Assembly: GCF_900187015.1 (NCBI RefSeq)
Contig: NZ_LT906479.1
Location: 4,898,001 to 4,962,000 of the forward strand
Direction: 5' to 3'
Source of the DNA: Serratia ficaria
GTDB taxonomy: Bacteria; Pseudomonadota; Gammaproteobacteria; Enterobacterales; Enterobacteriaceae
DNA length: 64,000 nt
Under the pieces are notes generated by a model. The model did no database searches, had not been told where the DNA came from, and worked only from the letters and a program-made list of their open reading frames with translations. Positions 41,508-50,182 of this stretch are shown in pieces. Position numbers and translations under genes: made by a program. Position 1 is the stretch's first letter, and each line of letters starts with the position of its first letter.

Positions 41508-42171
41508 CGGCGTGCTCCTGTCGTTGGGCGCTGTGCGCAGGCAGCGTGATCACCTCATCCGCGTGCCTGATTTCTTCCGTATCGTGCGTCACCCACAGCA
41601 CCGCCAGCCGCTGTTCCGCCACCAGCCGATGGATCAATTCGTTGACGTTGCGCTTGTTGTCTTCGTCCAGCGCGCTGGTGATTTCATCCAGCAACAGCAC
41701 CCGGGGCATAAACTGCAGGTTGCGGATCAGCGAAATGCGCTGCTTTTCGCCGCCCGAAAGTTCGTTGATGCTCTTTTTCAACATGCTGTCCGGCAGGCCA
41801 AAACGCGCCAGGTCGGCCTGCATTTTCTGTTCGTCCGGCTGTTGCTTGCGGATCTGATAAGGCAGCGCAATGTTGTCGTACACCGTATTGCCGAACAGCG
41901 AGGGCGTCTGGAAACAGTAAGAGACCTGTTTGCGGTAATCCTCCGGCCGCATGGCGGTGATGGCCTGGCCGGCGAAGGTCAGGGTGCCGCGGGTGGGATC
42001 CATCAGCGAGGAGATGATTTTAAGCAAGGTGCTTTTTCCACAGCCCGAGGGGCCGGTAATCAATTTAAATTCCCCTTCCGCAAGCCCGAAAGAGACGGAA
42101 TCAAGGATCACCTGGCCATCTATTTGATAATGAATATCATCCAATCTGAGTATTTCTTTGTTTTCCTTCAT
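41494..42171 (-). CDS. fetA: FetA, iron export ABC transporter ATP-binding protein
   Basis: A 225-residue ABC ATPase, the same length as E. coli FetA (YbbL). Walker A GPSGCGKST is at 40-48, the signature LSGGE at 138-142 and Walker B VLLLDE at 158-163, followed by the H-loop in VLWVTHDTEE. The start is the ATG at 42171 (MKENKEILRL); a 77-codon upstream extension is not family-like. First gene of the fetAB pair. No Fur box was recognised upstream. Confidence 0.93.
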   Translation of the reverse strand: MKENKEILRLDDIHYQIDGQVILDSVSFGLAEGEFKLITGPSGCGKSTLLKIISSLMDPTRGTLTFAGQAITAMRPEDYRKQVSYCFQTPSLFGNTVYDNIALPYQIRKQQPDEQKMQADLARFGLPDSMLKKSINELSGGEKQRISLIRNLQFMPRVLLLDEITSALDEDNKRNVNELIHRLVAEQRLAVLWVTHDTEEIRHADEVITLPAHSAQRQEHADEPA

Positions 42172-42365
42172 GATGACGACGGCTCCGCGCTTCCACTGGC
42201 AATTGAGCGTTAAGTATATGGCCGTAAAAAACATATTGGCAACGCCTGCTAGGCGCGAAAAAATCGCCGGCAAGCAGGCGGAGCCTGTCGGCCCCGCCAA
42301 ATGATAAAATTTATTAATGATTATCGGTGAAAGGCAGTCAAAGACTGGAACGGCTGAATAACGCT

Positions 42366-42647
42366 TTATCGCGCCGAGCCTCGTTCGAGGCAAATATACC
42401 AACGCAGGGAATTATTGATGCTGCGATGGGTGCAATGGACTTTCCCCTCTTTCTCCAGCGCCAGCAGCAGGGTGCGGGTGGTGTAGATGTTCTCGCCGCA
42501 TTTATCCGCCAGTTCGCGGGTTTTCGGCCACTGTTCCGGCGGCGGGTGGTGGCCGCCCGCCCCCGCCGCCCGCTCCCTGCACAATCCCTGCAACACGTTC
42601 AGCATCTGCAACTTCCTGCTTTCGTATGTTCTCGGTGCCTTAGCCAT
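42366..42647 (-). CDS. FaeA/PapI-like small winged-helix regulator
   Basis: A 93-residue basic protein. Its C-terminal half (TRELADKCGENIYTTRTLLLALEKEGKV) resembles the winged-helix of FaeA/PapI-type fimbrial regulators, which act with Lrp and Dam methylation to switch fimbrial promoters. The ATG at 42647 follows a perfect AGGAGG. It is 18 bases downstream of the FKBP gene, the last gene of a three-gene operon divergent from the fimbrial operon. The divergent region has GATC pairs, which supports the role. The match is by pattern and context rather than strong identity. Confidence 0.65.
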   Translation of the reverse strand: MAKAPRTYESRKLQMLNVLQGLCRERAAGAGGHHPPPEQWPKTRELADKCGENIYTTRTLLLALEKEGKVHCTHRSINNSLRWYICLERGSAR

Positions 42648-42665
42648 GGCATTCCTCCTGAGTGG

Positions 42666-43838
42666 TTACTTCTGAGCTTCCCCGCTCGGCGGCAGCACGT
42701 CGGCCACGCGCAGGGTGTAAATCATGGTGGCCCCCGGCGGGATCGCCGGCGGGCTGCCGCGATCGCCATAGGCCAGCGCCGGCGGCACCACCAGGGTCAT
42801 GGAGCCGTGCTTTTGCAGCTTGCCGATGGCGGCGCGAAACAGCGGCGGGTATTGCGCCAGCGGCTGCGAGATCACCGTGCCGGCCAGCTCCATATCCTTG
42901 ATGACCTGCCCGCCGGGCAGGCTTTCGCGCACCACGATATCGACGCGATCCGCCGCGCCGATCCGGCCGCTGCCGGCATAATCCACCCGGTAGTAAAAGC
43001 CGAGCGCGTCTTTTTGCACCCCCGGCCGTTGGGCAAAGTCGGCAAGGTAGGCCTTGCCGTCCTGCGATCGGCGCCGCTGGGCCTGCTCCATGGCCCGATC
43101 GGCGGCCTGCAGCGCGCTGTCGATCGCGGCGTCGTCCAGCCGTTGGCTGCCCGCCAGGGTGTCGGCGATGCCCGCCAGCAACCGCGGCCGATCCACCGTC
43201 AACCCCAGCTGACGGTTATCGCGCTGCAGCTGCAGGATGTCGCGGCCCAGCGATACGCCGGCGGCATAGGCCTGTTTATCCGCCGCGCTGGTCAGCGCCG
43301 GCGGTTCAGCCGCCTTTTGCCGCGCCGCCAGCTGCTGCTCCAGCCGCCGTACCCGTGCTGCTTCCCGCTGCTGCTGCTGCGCCAGTTGGCCGGCCAGAGC
43401 GGCGCGCTGTTGCTCCGCCTGCGCCAGCGACGCGGCGAGCGCGCCCAGCTCTGGCGCGGGGGCCATCGCCTGCCGCAACCCCTGCAGCGCCCGCGCCAGC
43501 GGCCGAATGTCGATTTCGGTTATTTTCGGCGGCGGCGCGGGCAGCGCCTTGCGCTCCGCCAGCTGTCGCTCCAGCCGGCGGATGGTTTCGGCCTGCTGCC
43601 GCAGAGTTTGATTCAGCGTGGTTAAACGAAGGCTATCGCCGGCGGGAGGGGACGCGTTTCCGGGCCTGGCGGCACCCGGCTCGGCCCGCGGTGCGGGCGC
43701 CGCCGGCTTAACCGCCGGGGCCTGCTGCCGTTCGGCGAATTTCAGCAGCGCGGGAATGCCGTCATCGCTGGCGCCGGCCAGGCCGCACCCCGCCAATAAT
43801 ATCAAGATGGCTGCGGCTCCTTCCGCACACTTGTTCAT
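42666..43838 (-). CDS. FKBP-type peptidyl-prolyl isomerase, probable lipoprotein
   Basis: A 390-residue exported protein. The N-terminus has a hydrophobic stretch with a lipobox LAGC (Cys18), followed by a Pro/Ala-rich linker and two glutamine-rich probable coiled coils (about 70-105 and 135-172). A FkpA-type dimerisation domain follows (SAADKQAYAAGVSLGRDI from about 190). The C-terminal FKBP domain (about 290-385) has LVVPPALAYGDRGSPPAIPPGATMIYTLRV. It should catalyse proline isomerisation or act as a chaperone in the periplasm. It begins two bases after the upstream lipoprotein gene. Pilins contain many prolines, so a role in fimbrial folding is a reasonable inference. Confidence 0.82.
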   Translation of the reverse strand: MNKCAEGAAAILILLAGCGLAGASDDGIPALLKFAERQQAPAVKPAAPAPRAEPGAARPGNASPPAGDSLRLTTLNQTLRQQAETIRRLERQLAERKALPAPPPKITEIDIRPLARALQGLRQAMAPAPELGALAASLAQAEQQRAALAGQLAQQQQREAARVRRLEQQLAARQKAAEPPALTSAADKQAYAAGVSLGRDILQLQRDNRQLGLTVDRPRLLAGIADTLAGSQRLDDAAIDSALQAADRAMEQAQRRRSQDGKAYLADFAQRPGVQKDALGFYYRVDYAGSGRIGAADRVDIVVRESLPGGQVIKDMELAGTVISQPLAQYPPLFRAAIGKLQKHGSMTLVVPPALAYGDRGSPPAIPPGATMIYTLRVADVLPPSGEAQK

Positions 43839-43840
43839 GC

Positions 43841-44263
43841 TTACAGGCTCTCGACCCGATTGGATAAGTCGGACATCAGCTCATGCTCCACATCGGCGCA
43901 GAACTTTTCCGTTTTATATTTATAAAGCGCATCTATAGCTTTACGGGTGCTTTCATCCACGTTGCTGCGAATGCCGGCATATCCGGAGGCATTGGACAGC
44001 AGCCCGTTAAAATAGGCGATGCGCTTTTGATAACTTTGCGGATTAATATTTTTTAACGAATTAACCCTTTGTTGGCACAGCGCGATCCGCTGTTCATCGG
44101 ACTTTTCATTAGGATTACTCTGTGAAACTTTTTTCACAGAAATCGCGCCTGCGCTATTTTTCCCTGCGCAACCTGAAAGCGTAGCGACTGACATTATCAA
44201 TATCGCCAGCGCGCCAGCACAACGAGCGGTGAAAACATTAACTGTAGTAATCATTCCGGTCAT
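43841..44263 (-). CDS. Putative lipoprotein of unknown function
   Basis: About 140 residues. A hydrophobic signal with lipobox LSGC near residue 30 is followed by a polar domain with two further cysteines (IALCQQRV and EKFCADVEH), which may form a disulfide. I do not recognise a family. The start is ambiguous among three in-frame ATGs (44266, 44263, 44254); 44263 has AAGGA at a usable distance. First gene of the operon that continues into the FKBP isomerase and the FaeA-like regulator, divergent from the fimbrial operon. Confidence 0.65.
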   Translation of the reverse strand: MTGMITTVNVFTARCAGALAILIMSVATLSGCAGKNSAGAISVKKVSQSNPNEKSDEQRIALCQQRVNSLKNINPQSYQKRIAYFNGLLSNASGYAGIRSNVDESTRKAIDALYKYKTEKFCADVEHELMSDLSNRVESL

Positions 44264-44323
44264 CATTCCTTAATTTTAACTTAGGTCATCATTATGTAGC
44301 GAACTTTCACATCGCCTGACCGT

Positions 44324-44339
44324 TTTTGATTAATCAAAA
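44324..44339. promoter_or_regulatory. Perfect 16-base palindrome, candidate operator
   Basis: TTTTGATTAATCAAAA reads the same on both strands. It lies about 60 bases upstream of the lipoprotein start, in promoter position for that divergent operon. The binding protein is unknown. Confidence 0.45.
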
Positions 44340-44614
44340 TGGGTTAAATAACAAAATAACGCCCGACAACGGCAAAGGATCGGAATAATCATCCGCCGCC
44401 GGCATTGTTGTTTTTTTGTTAATTTAAAGAGAAAAGACGTTTGCACCATCGAACGCCGGCCCCACGATAACCGCGCAACAGTCCGCCAGACAACGCAAAT
44501 AAAAACAATAATTTATGTTTTATACATTGCCAGCGCCCAGGCATTCGTCGCCTGCCGTCCGAGAGCGATATTAGCAAAACAATATTATGAATTGTAGTGC
44601 GAACTCTATTTCTC

Positions 44615-44681
44615 TCGATCTAATATCTCGCATATCGTTATTTATATAGTGATTTATACTGGATAATATTTGTATACGATC
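44615..44681. promoter_or_regulatory. Paired GATC sites, candidate Dam/Lrp phase switch
   Basis: TCGATC (44615-44620) and ACGATC (44676-44681) are 61 bases apart, about six helical turns, in AT-rich DNA. ACGATC is the context recognised by PapI-Lrp at pap. The pap pair is 102 bases apart, so the geometry differs. A FaeA/PapI-like gene is encoded nearby. Confidence 0.45.
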
Positions 44682-45016
44682 TATTGATTTTCAGGGATAT
44701 ATATTTCTTTTTCCTTTTGGTTTTATATTCTGAATTTGACCTGATTTAATAAAAGCTATTCCCAAACAACTCTATTATTTGCAAGAATAATCCCAGCAAG
44801 ACGCCATGCCGATATTCATATTTTACTTTCGCGGAAATTGAATACCGATTTCCAATAACTTTCGTTATTCACCATAAATAACGGAGGATGGCGTATTGCC
44901 CTGAGCAAAAGGATCTGGCTCCAACTGCGGCGCCGGTGACATGACGTCGCCGCCCCCGCAGGGGATTTAGATGTGCTGTTCTTTTTATTTAAATACTCTC
45001 TACAGGAACCTGAGAA

Positions 45017-45547
45017 ATGAAACTGAATAAATTAATGCTGGCAACCATGATTGCTTTCGCTTCCGCATCTGTTGCCCATGCAGCATCTAATCAAGGCAGC
45101 GGCAAAGTCACCTTTACCGGTTCAATCATCGATGCGCCATGCAGCATCGAACCGAACTCCGTCGACCAGACCGTGCCGATGGGCCAGATCAGCAGCCGCA
45201 TTCTGGACAAGCAAGGCAAATCCAGCATGGAACCCTTCAGCATCAAACTGAAAGACTGCTCACTGTCGACCATGAAAAACGTCAAGGTGACCTTCACCGG
45301 CACGCCGGATCCGGACAACAGCAAACTGCTGGCCCTGAGCGGCACGGCGACCGGCGCCGGCATCATGATCTACGACAAGCTGCATTCCAAGGACGTTGAA
45401 CTGGGCACCGCCACCGATGGCCAGGGCCTGACCGAAAACGACAACTCCCTGGACTTCGCCGCTTACCTGCAGGGCAGCAGCGCATCCGGCGCCGTAGTGC
45501 CGGGCGACTTCACCAGCGTGGCGAACTTCACCCTGGCTTACCTGTAA
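45017..45547 (+). CDS. Major fimbrial subunit (type 1/MR-P-like pilin)
   Basis: A 176-residue pilin with a signal peptide ending AHA (cleavage after about residue 22). The donor strand follows (GSGKVTFTGSIIDAPC), then the disulfide pair Cys42 and Cys81, and the C-terminal strand VANFTLAYL with the penultimate tyrosine typical of chaperone-bound subunits. As the first structural gene, with a strong hairpin after it, it is probably the shaft subunit. The ATG at 45017 follows CAGGAACC. Assembly depends on the downstream usher and chaperone. Confidence 0.93.
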   Translation: MKLNKLMLATMIAFASASVAHAASNQGSGKVTFTGSIIDAPCSIEPNSVDQTVPMGQISSRILDKQGKSSMEPFSIKLKDCSLSTMKNVKVTFTGTPDPDNSKLLALSGTATGAGIMIYDKLHSKDVELGTATDGQGLTENDNSLDFAAYLQGSSASGAVVPGDFTSVANFTLAYL

Positions 45548-45557
45548 TACCCCCGCA

Positions 45558-45580
45558 GGGGATGCCGCACCGGCATCCCC
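45558..45580 (+). other. Intercistronic hairpin after the major pilin gene
   Basis: GGGGATGCCG (45558-45567), loop CAC, CGGCATCCCC (45571-45580): a perfect 10-base stem followed by GCTTTATGCC, without a long U-run. Such structures partially terminate transcription or protect pilin mRNA so that the shaft subunit is made in excess. Confidence 0.6.
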
Positions 45581-45635
45581 GCTTTATGCCTGCCGACATC
45601 GGCAATGGAACAGGTCGCGTCAGGGAGATGCCAGC

Positions 45636-46187
45636 ATGAAAAGCCGATTTTGGGGCGCGCTGCTTGTGGCGCTCAGCGTTTGCAGCACCGCGGCAACGGC
45701 GAAGGATCAGGGCCACGGCAAGGTCAGCCTGGGCGGCGAAATCGTCGAGACGCCCTGCGGCATTGCCAGCGAGAGCGTGGATCAAACCGTTGATTTTGGG
45801 CTTATTTCAATGAGCGATGCGGCGCAGGGCGCAGCGCCGGTGCTGATCGGCAGCCGCCGCAGCTTTGCGATCCGGCTGGTGAACTGCGAGTTGGCCAGCC
45901 AGGTGAAGCCCGATTTCGTTTATCGCGCGGCCAACGTCACCTTCGACGGCACCGCGGACCGCCGCGACCCCGAACTGCTTGGCGTCCACGGCGAAGCCCA
46001 GGGCGTGGCCATCGAGCTGCTGACCGACGCCGGCACCCCGATCCCGCTCGGCAGCACCACGCCGGATTATCTGATCGTCGCCGGCGACAACCAGCTGCGT
46101 TTCGGCGCGCAATTGCGCATTTATCCGGATAAGGCGCGGGCGGGCGGTTTCAGTTCGCTGGCCAGATTCACCCTGTCTTATCTGTAG
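45636..46187 (+). CDS. Minor fimbrial subunit
   Basis: A 183-residue pilin: signal peptide ending ATA, donor strand region GHGKVSLGGEIVETPC, a second cysteine in LVNCELAS, and the C-terminal strand ARFTLSYL. It lies between the major pilin and the usher, the place of MrpB or PapH-type subunits that terminate or anchor the shaft. The ATG at 45636 follows GGGAG. The exact role is inferred from position. Confidence 0.85.
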   Translation: MKSRFWGALLVALSVCSTAATAKDQGHGKVSLGGEIVETPCGIASESVDQTVDFGLISMSDAAQGAAPVLIGSRRSFAIRLVNCELASQVKPDFVYRAANVTFDGTADRRDPELLGVHGEAQGVAIELLTDAGTPIPLGSTTPDYLIVAGDNQLRFGAQLRIYPDKARAGGFSSLARFTLSYL

Positions 46188-46273
46188 CGCCGGTTCCCGA
46201 CAGGCGTTGCACAGCATGACGAAATACGTATTCAGGTCGTACAGGATGACCTGCTATTGGGCGCGGATTTGCC

Positions 46274-48775
46274 ATGAGTGATTATTCTATGACGTCATTA
46301 CTGACACGGAAAAACATACCCATCATCGTCATTCTATCTTTCCTCTGGGTGCGTCCGGCGCAGTCCGCCACGGAATTTAATACCGATGTATTGGATATTG
46401 GCGATCGCAGCAAAGTGGACCTGTCGCGTTTCTCCGACGCCGACTATGTCATGCCCGGCGCCTATCTGCTGGATATCAAAATAAACCAGAAAACGCTGCC
46501 GCAGCGCAGCATCCAGTATTACCCCTCGGCGGACGAAAAAACCCGCAGCCGGGTGTGTTTGCCGCCCGACCTGGTGGAGAAGATGGCGCTGAAAGAAGAG
46601 GCCGCCCAAAAAATCACCTTTTGGCACGACAACGGCTGCGCCGATCTCAGCGGCATCAAGGGCGCGACGATTTCCGACCGCATCGGCGGCGGCGTGCTGG
46701 CGATCACCATTCCGCAGGCCTGGATGAAGTATTCCGATCCGAACTGGACCCCACCCGAGCAGTGGGACGACGGCATTCCCGGCCTGCTGCTGGACTACAG
46801 CCTCAGCGGCCAGGCCGGCAAACAGAGCCACAACAACACGACCGCGGAAAACCTCAGCAGCTACGGCACGCTGGGCGCCAACCTGGGCGCCTGGCGCCTG
46901 CGCGCGGATTATCAGGCCAACTACAATCAGCAGGCCGGCGAACGCGACAGCGGCTTCGACTGGAACCAAATTTACGCCTATCGCGCGCTGCCGATGCAGG
47001 CCGCCAAGCTGACGCTGGGCGAGGTTTATCTCGACTCGGGCGTGTTCGACTCCTACCGCTTCACCGGCCTCAACCTGGCCAGCGACGAACGCATGCTGCC
47101 GCCCAACCTGCAGGGCTACGCGCCGGAAGTGCGCGGCATCGCCAAGAGCAACGCCAAGATCACCGTGTCGCAGGAAGGCCGCACGCTGTATGAAACCACG
47201 GTGCCCGCCGGGCCCTTCGCCATTCAGGATCTCAACAGTTCGGTGCGCGGCCGGCTGGACGTCAAGGTGGAAGAACAGGACGGCAGCGTTTCTACCTTCC
47301 AGGTGGATACCGCCACCATTCCTTACCTGACCCGTCCCGGCTACGTGCGCTATAACATCGCCCTCGGCAAGCCTTCGGCCTACGATCATCGCATCCAGGG
47401 GCCGCTGTTTTCCGCCAGCGATTTCTCCTGGGGGCTGAGCAACGCCTGGTCGCTGTACGGCGGCGCGCTGCTCGGCGGCGATTACAACGCCTGGGCGCTC
47501 GGCCTGGGCCGCGATCTGAACCTGTTCGGCGCCATGTCGGTGGACGTGACCCAGTCGATCGCCCGCCTGCCCGGCGAACCGACCGCCAGCGGCATGTCGT
47601 TCAAGGTCAACTACGCCAAGCGTTTCGATGAGCTGAACAGCCAGATCACCTTCGCCGGCTACCGCTTCTCGCAGCGCAAGTTCATGAACATGTCGCAGTA
47701 CCTGCAGGAGCGCTACGACAACTACGACGACAGCTACAACGGCCGTCAAAAAGAGCTGTATACCGTCACCGCCAGCAAGACCTTTATGGCGGAAGACAGC
47801 GCCAGGGCGATCACCGCCTACCTGACCTATTCGCACCAGACCTACTGGGACGCCAGGACACAGGATCGCTATGGGCTGTCGGCCAGCAAGCTGTTCAGCA
47901 TCGGCGACGTCAGCAACATCACCGCCTCGCTGGCCGCCTACCGCACCAGCTACCAGGGGCGCACCGACGACAGCATCATGCTGAACTTCACCGTGCCGAT
48001 CGGCGACCGCCGACGCATCGGCTATTCGCTGCAGACCACCAACAGCGACGTCACCCAGCTGGCGTCCTACAACGACTATACCGACCCGAACAACAGCTGG
48101 CAGGTCAGCGGCGGCTTCAATCAGTCCGGCAAGTCACTGGCGCGCGGCTACTACACCCACAACGCCGCGTTCGGCTCGCTCAACGCCAGCGCCTCTTACC
48201 AGCAGGACAGCTACTCCTCGGTCGGCGGCACCTTCCGCGGCGGCCTGACCGCCACCCGGCACGGCGTGGCGGCGCACCAAAACTCCAGCAACGGCGGCAG
48301 CCGCATGATGCTGGATACCGACGGCGTCGCCGGCGTGCCGATCAACAACGGCCGCGCCTACAGCAACCGTTTCGGGCTGGCGGTGATCGCCGATATCACC
48401 AGCTACTACAACACCGACACCCGCATCGACGTCAACACCCTGGCGGACGACGTGGAAGCGACCCGCGCCGTGGTGCAGGGCACGCTGACCGAAGGCGCCA
48501 TCGGCTATCGCCACTTCGAGGTGGTGAAAGGCAGCAAGCTGTTGGCCACCATCAAACTGGCCGACGGCAGCGAGCCGCCGTTCGGCGCCACGGTGCTGAG
48601 TGAAAAAGGCCGCGAAGTGGCGGTGGTGAACGACGGCGGCTCGGTCTATCTGACCGGCGTGCAGCCGGAAGAACGGCTGGACGTCGCCTGGGAAGGCCAG
48701 CGCCAGTGCCGCATAGTGATCCCGGGCGCCGCCAAGCCGCTGGATCAGCTGCTGCTGCCGTGCGCCAAACTGTAA
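46274..48775 (+). CDS. Fimbrial outer-membrane usher
   Basis: An 833-residue usher of the PapC/FimD family. Order: signal peptide (to about residue 32), N-terminal periplasmic domain (TEFNTDVLDIGDRSKVDLSRF, with a Cys pair at RVCLPPDLV and DNGCADLSG), a 24-strand barrel with plug, and C-terminal domains ending RQCRIVIPGAAKPLDQLLLPC. It forms the secretion pore that receives chaperone-subunit complexes and polymerises the pilus. ATG at 46274; a second in-frame ATG five codons on is possible. The chaperone gene follows 24 bases later. Confidence 0.95.
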   Translation: MSDYSMTSLLTRKNIPIIVILSFLWVRPAQSATEFNTDVLDIGDRSKVDLSRFSDADYVMPGAYLLDIKINQKTLPQRSIQYYPSADEKTRSRVCLPPDLVEKMALKEEAAQKITFWHDNGCADLSGIKGATISDRIGGGVLAITIPQAWMKYSDPNWTPPEQWDDGIPGLLLDYSLSGQAGKQSHNNTTAENLSSYGTLGANLGAWRLRADYQANYNQQAGERDSGFDWNQIYAYRALPMQAAKLTLGEVYLDSGVFDSYRFTGLNLASDERMLPPNLQGYAPEVRGIAKSNAKITVSQEGRTLYETTVPAGPFAIQDLNSSVRGRLDVKVEEQDGSVSTFQVDTATIPYLTRPGYVRYNIALGKPSAYDHRIQGPLFSASDFSWGLSNAWSLYGGALLGGDYNAWALGLGRDLNLFGAMSVDVTQSIARLPGEPTASGMSFKVNYAKRFDELNSQITFAGYRFSQRKFMNMSQYLQERYDNYDDSYNGRQKELYTVTASKTFMAEDSARAITAYLTYSHQTYWDARTQDRYGLSASKLFSIGDVSNITASLAAYRTSYQGRTDDSIMLNFTVPIGDRRRIGYSLQTTNSDVTQLASYNDYTDPNNSWQVSGGFNQSGKSLARGYYTHNAAFGSLNASASYQQDSYSSVGGTFRGGLTATRHGVAAHQNSSNGGSRMMLDTDGVAGVPINNGRAYSNRFGLAVIADITSYYNTDTRIDVNTLADDVEATRAVVQGTLTEGAIGYRHFEVVKGSKLLATIKLADGSEPPFGATVLSEKGREVAVVNDGGSVYLTGVQPEERLDVAWEGQRQCRIVIPGAAKPLDQLLLPCAKL

Positions 48776-48799
48776 TCCGTAACGCTGAGAACCGATGAC

Positions 48800-49546
48800 A
48801 TGAATAAACACCCGATAGCAATACTGACCGCGGCCGGCCTGGCATTGACGGCCGCCATGCCGGCGGCCAATGCGGCGATCTCGCTGGATCGCACGCGCGC
48901 CGTCTACCTGAGCGACGCCAAATCCATCAGCCTGAATATCGTTAACGAAAACAAAGAGCTGCCATTCCTGGCCCAGTCCTGGCTGGAGGATGAGCAGCAC
49001 CGGAAAATCACCTCGCCGCTGGTGGTGCTGCCGCCGCTGCAGCGGGTGGAGGCCGGCGAGCGCAGCGTGGTGCGCATCACCAAAACGCCGGAGGCCGAGC
49101 GTCTGCCGCAGGATCGCGAATCGGTGTTCTATTTCAACCTGCGCGAAATCCCGCCGAAAAGCGGCAAAACCAACGTCATGCAGCTGGCGCTGCAGACGCA
49201 AATCAAGCTGTTTTACCGGCCGAAGGCCATCGTCGCCCCCAAGGGCGAAGTCTGGCAGGAGAAGCTGGTGTTTCGTAAAAGCGGCGGCGGTTTCACCATC
49301 GACAACCCGACGCCGTTCTACATCACCCTGACCGGCATCACCCGCCAAACGCAGAAGCAGGGCGGCGGCGCGATCGGCGACTTTCAGCCGCTGATGCTGA
49401 AGCCGAAATCCAGCGAAAGCATCAAGCTGCGCGATAACGGCCTGAGCGGCTTTGTCGTCACCTATATCAATGACTACGGCGGCCACCCTGAGTTGCGCTT
49501 CGCCTGCAACGGCAGCGTTTGCACCGCCGTGCCCGATAAAAAATAA
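48800..49546 (+). CDS. Periplasmic fimbrial chaperone (PapD family)
   Basis: A 248-residue two-domain immunoglobulin-like chaperone. The signal peptide ends AANA; the mature protein begins AISLDRTRAVY, containing the conserved anchor arginine. The G1-strand region TNVMQLALQTQIKLFYRP carries the anchor lysine and alternating hydrophobic residues. The C-terminal pair ACNGSVC matches the PapD-type disulfide. It donates a strand to pilins and delivers them to the usher. ATG at 48800, 24 bases after the usher. Confidence 0.95.
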   Translation: MNKHPIAILTAAGLALTAAMPAANAAISLDRTRAVYLSDAKSISLNIVNENKELPFLAQSWLEDEQHRKITSPLVVLPPLQRVEAGERSVVRITKTPEAERLPQDRESVFYFNLREIPPKSGKTNVMQLALQTQIKLFYRPKAIVAPKGEVWQEKLVFRKSGGGFTIDNPTPFYITLTGITRQTQKQGGGAIGDFQPLMLKPKSSESIKLRDNGLSGFVVTYINDYGGHPELRFACNGSVCTAVPDKK

Positions 49547-49557
49547 GGAGATACGGC

Positions 49558-50169
49558 ATGGCTGAATTCACCGGCCGCCTACGGCCCCTGCTGCTTTGCG
49601 CCCTGCTGTGCGGCGGATCCGCCACGGCGGCGACGCCGCTGGGCGTGGTTCAGGGCACCACCGGCACCGTCAGTTTTTACGGCGGGCTGCTCAGCGCCCC
49701 CTGCAGCCTGGCGCCGGATAGCCAGGATCAGTCGATCGATCTCGGCGAGGTCAACGCGCGCGACTTCCAGAACGCCGGCGATCGGAGCGCGCCGGTGCGC
49801 TTCCGTCTGTCCTTCCGCAATTGCCTGCTGGGCGCGCGCGCGCTGGCGGATAACCCGGCCGGGCCGCGCAACGGCGACGCCAATCGGCTCTATTTGCAGG
49901 GCGAACAGGCCGCCACGCTGGTGTTCCTCGGCGAAAGCGACATCGCCAATCCGCAGCTGCTGAAGCTGAACGGCGGCGCGCAAGGCATCGGCCTGCGGCT
50001 GAGGGATCAGCAGGGCCGCGCGTTGGCGCTCAATCAGCAAAGCCGTCCCTATATTCTGCAACCCGGCAGCAACACCCTGTGGTTCAGCGCCAGCGTGGAG
50101 TCCACCCAGCGGGCGGTGATGGCGGCGGGGTTTGCCGCCGTGGCGCACATTCAGGTGATCTACCTGTGA
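49558..50169 (+). CDS. Minor fimbrial subunit
   Basis: A 203-residue pilin with signal peptide ending ATA and donor strand TTGTVSFYGGLLSAPC. The second cysteine is in SFRNCLLG, and the C-terminal strand is AHIQVIYL. It is larger than the shaft subunit because of an insertion of about 25 residues after the second cysteine. It lies 11 bases after the chaperone and 13 before the tip protein, a position typical of adaptor subunits such as PapK/PapF. Confidence 0.82.
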   Translation: MAEFTGRLRPLLLCALLCGGSATAATPLGVVQGTTGTVSFYGGLLSAPCSLAPDSQDQSIDLGEVNARDFQNAGDRSAPVRFRLSFRNCLLGARALADNPAGPRNGDANRLYLQGEQAATLVFLGESDIANPQLLKLNGGAQGIGLRLRDQQGRALALNQQSRPYILQPGSNTLWFSASVESTQRAVMAAGFAAVAHIQVIYL

Positions 50170-50182
50170 GGCTCGTGATCCG

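Larger units (their letters stand above)
44267..45016. promoter_or_regulatory. AT-rich divergent control region of the fimbrial locus
   Basis: Roughly 750 bases between the divergent lipoprotein operon and the major pilin, strikingly AT-rich compared with the flanks. It holds a 16-base perfect palindrome (44324-44339) and GATC sites at 44378, 44617, 44678 and 44912. Several TATAAT-like words occur around 44630-44720. No ORF is supported. The composition suits H-NS/Lrp binding. Confidence 0.65.

Noticed and set aside
42172..42402. N-terminal extension of fetA by 77 codons
   Set aside because: E. coli FetA has exactly the 225 residues from the ATG at 42171; the extension is unrelated.
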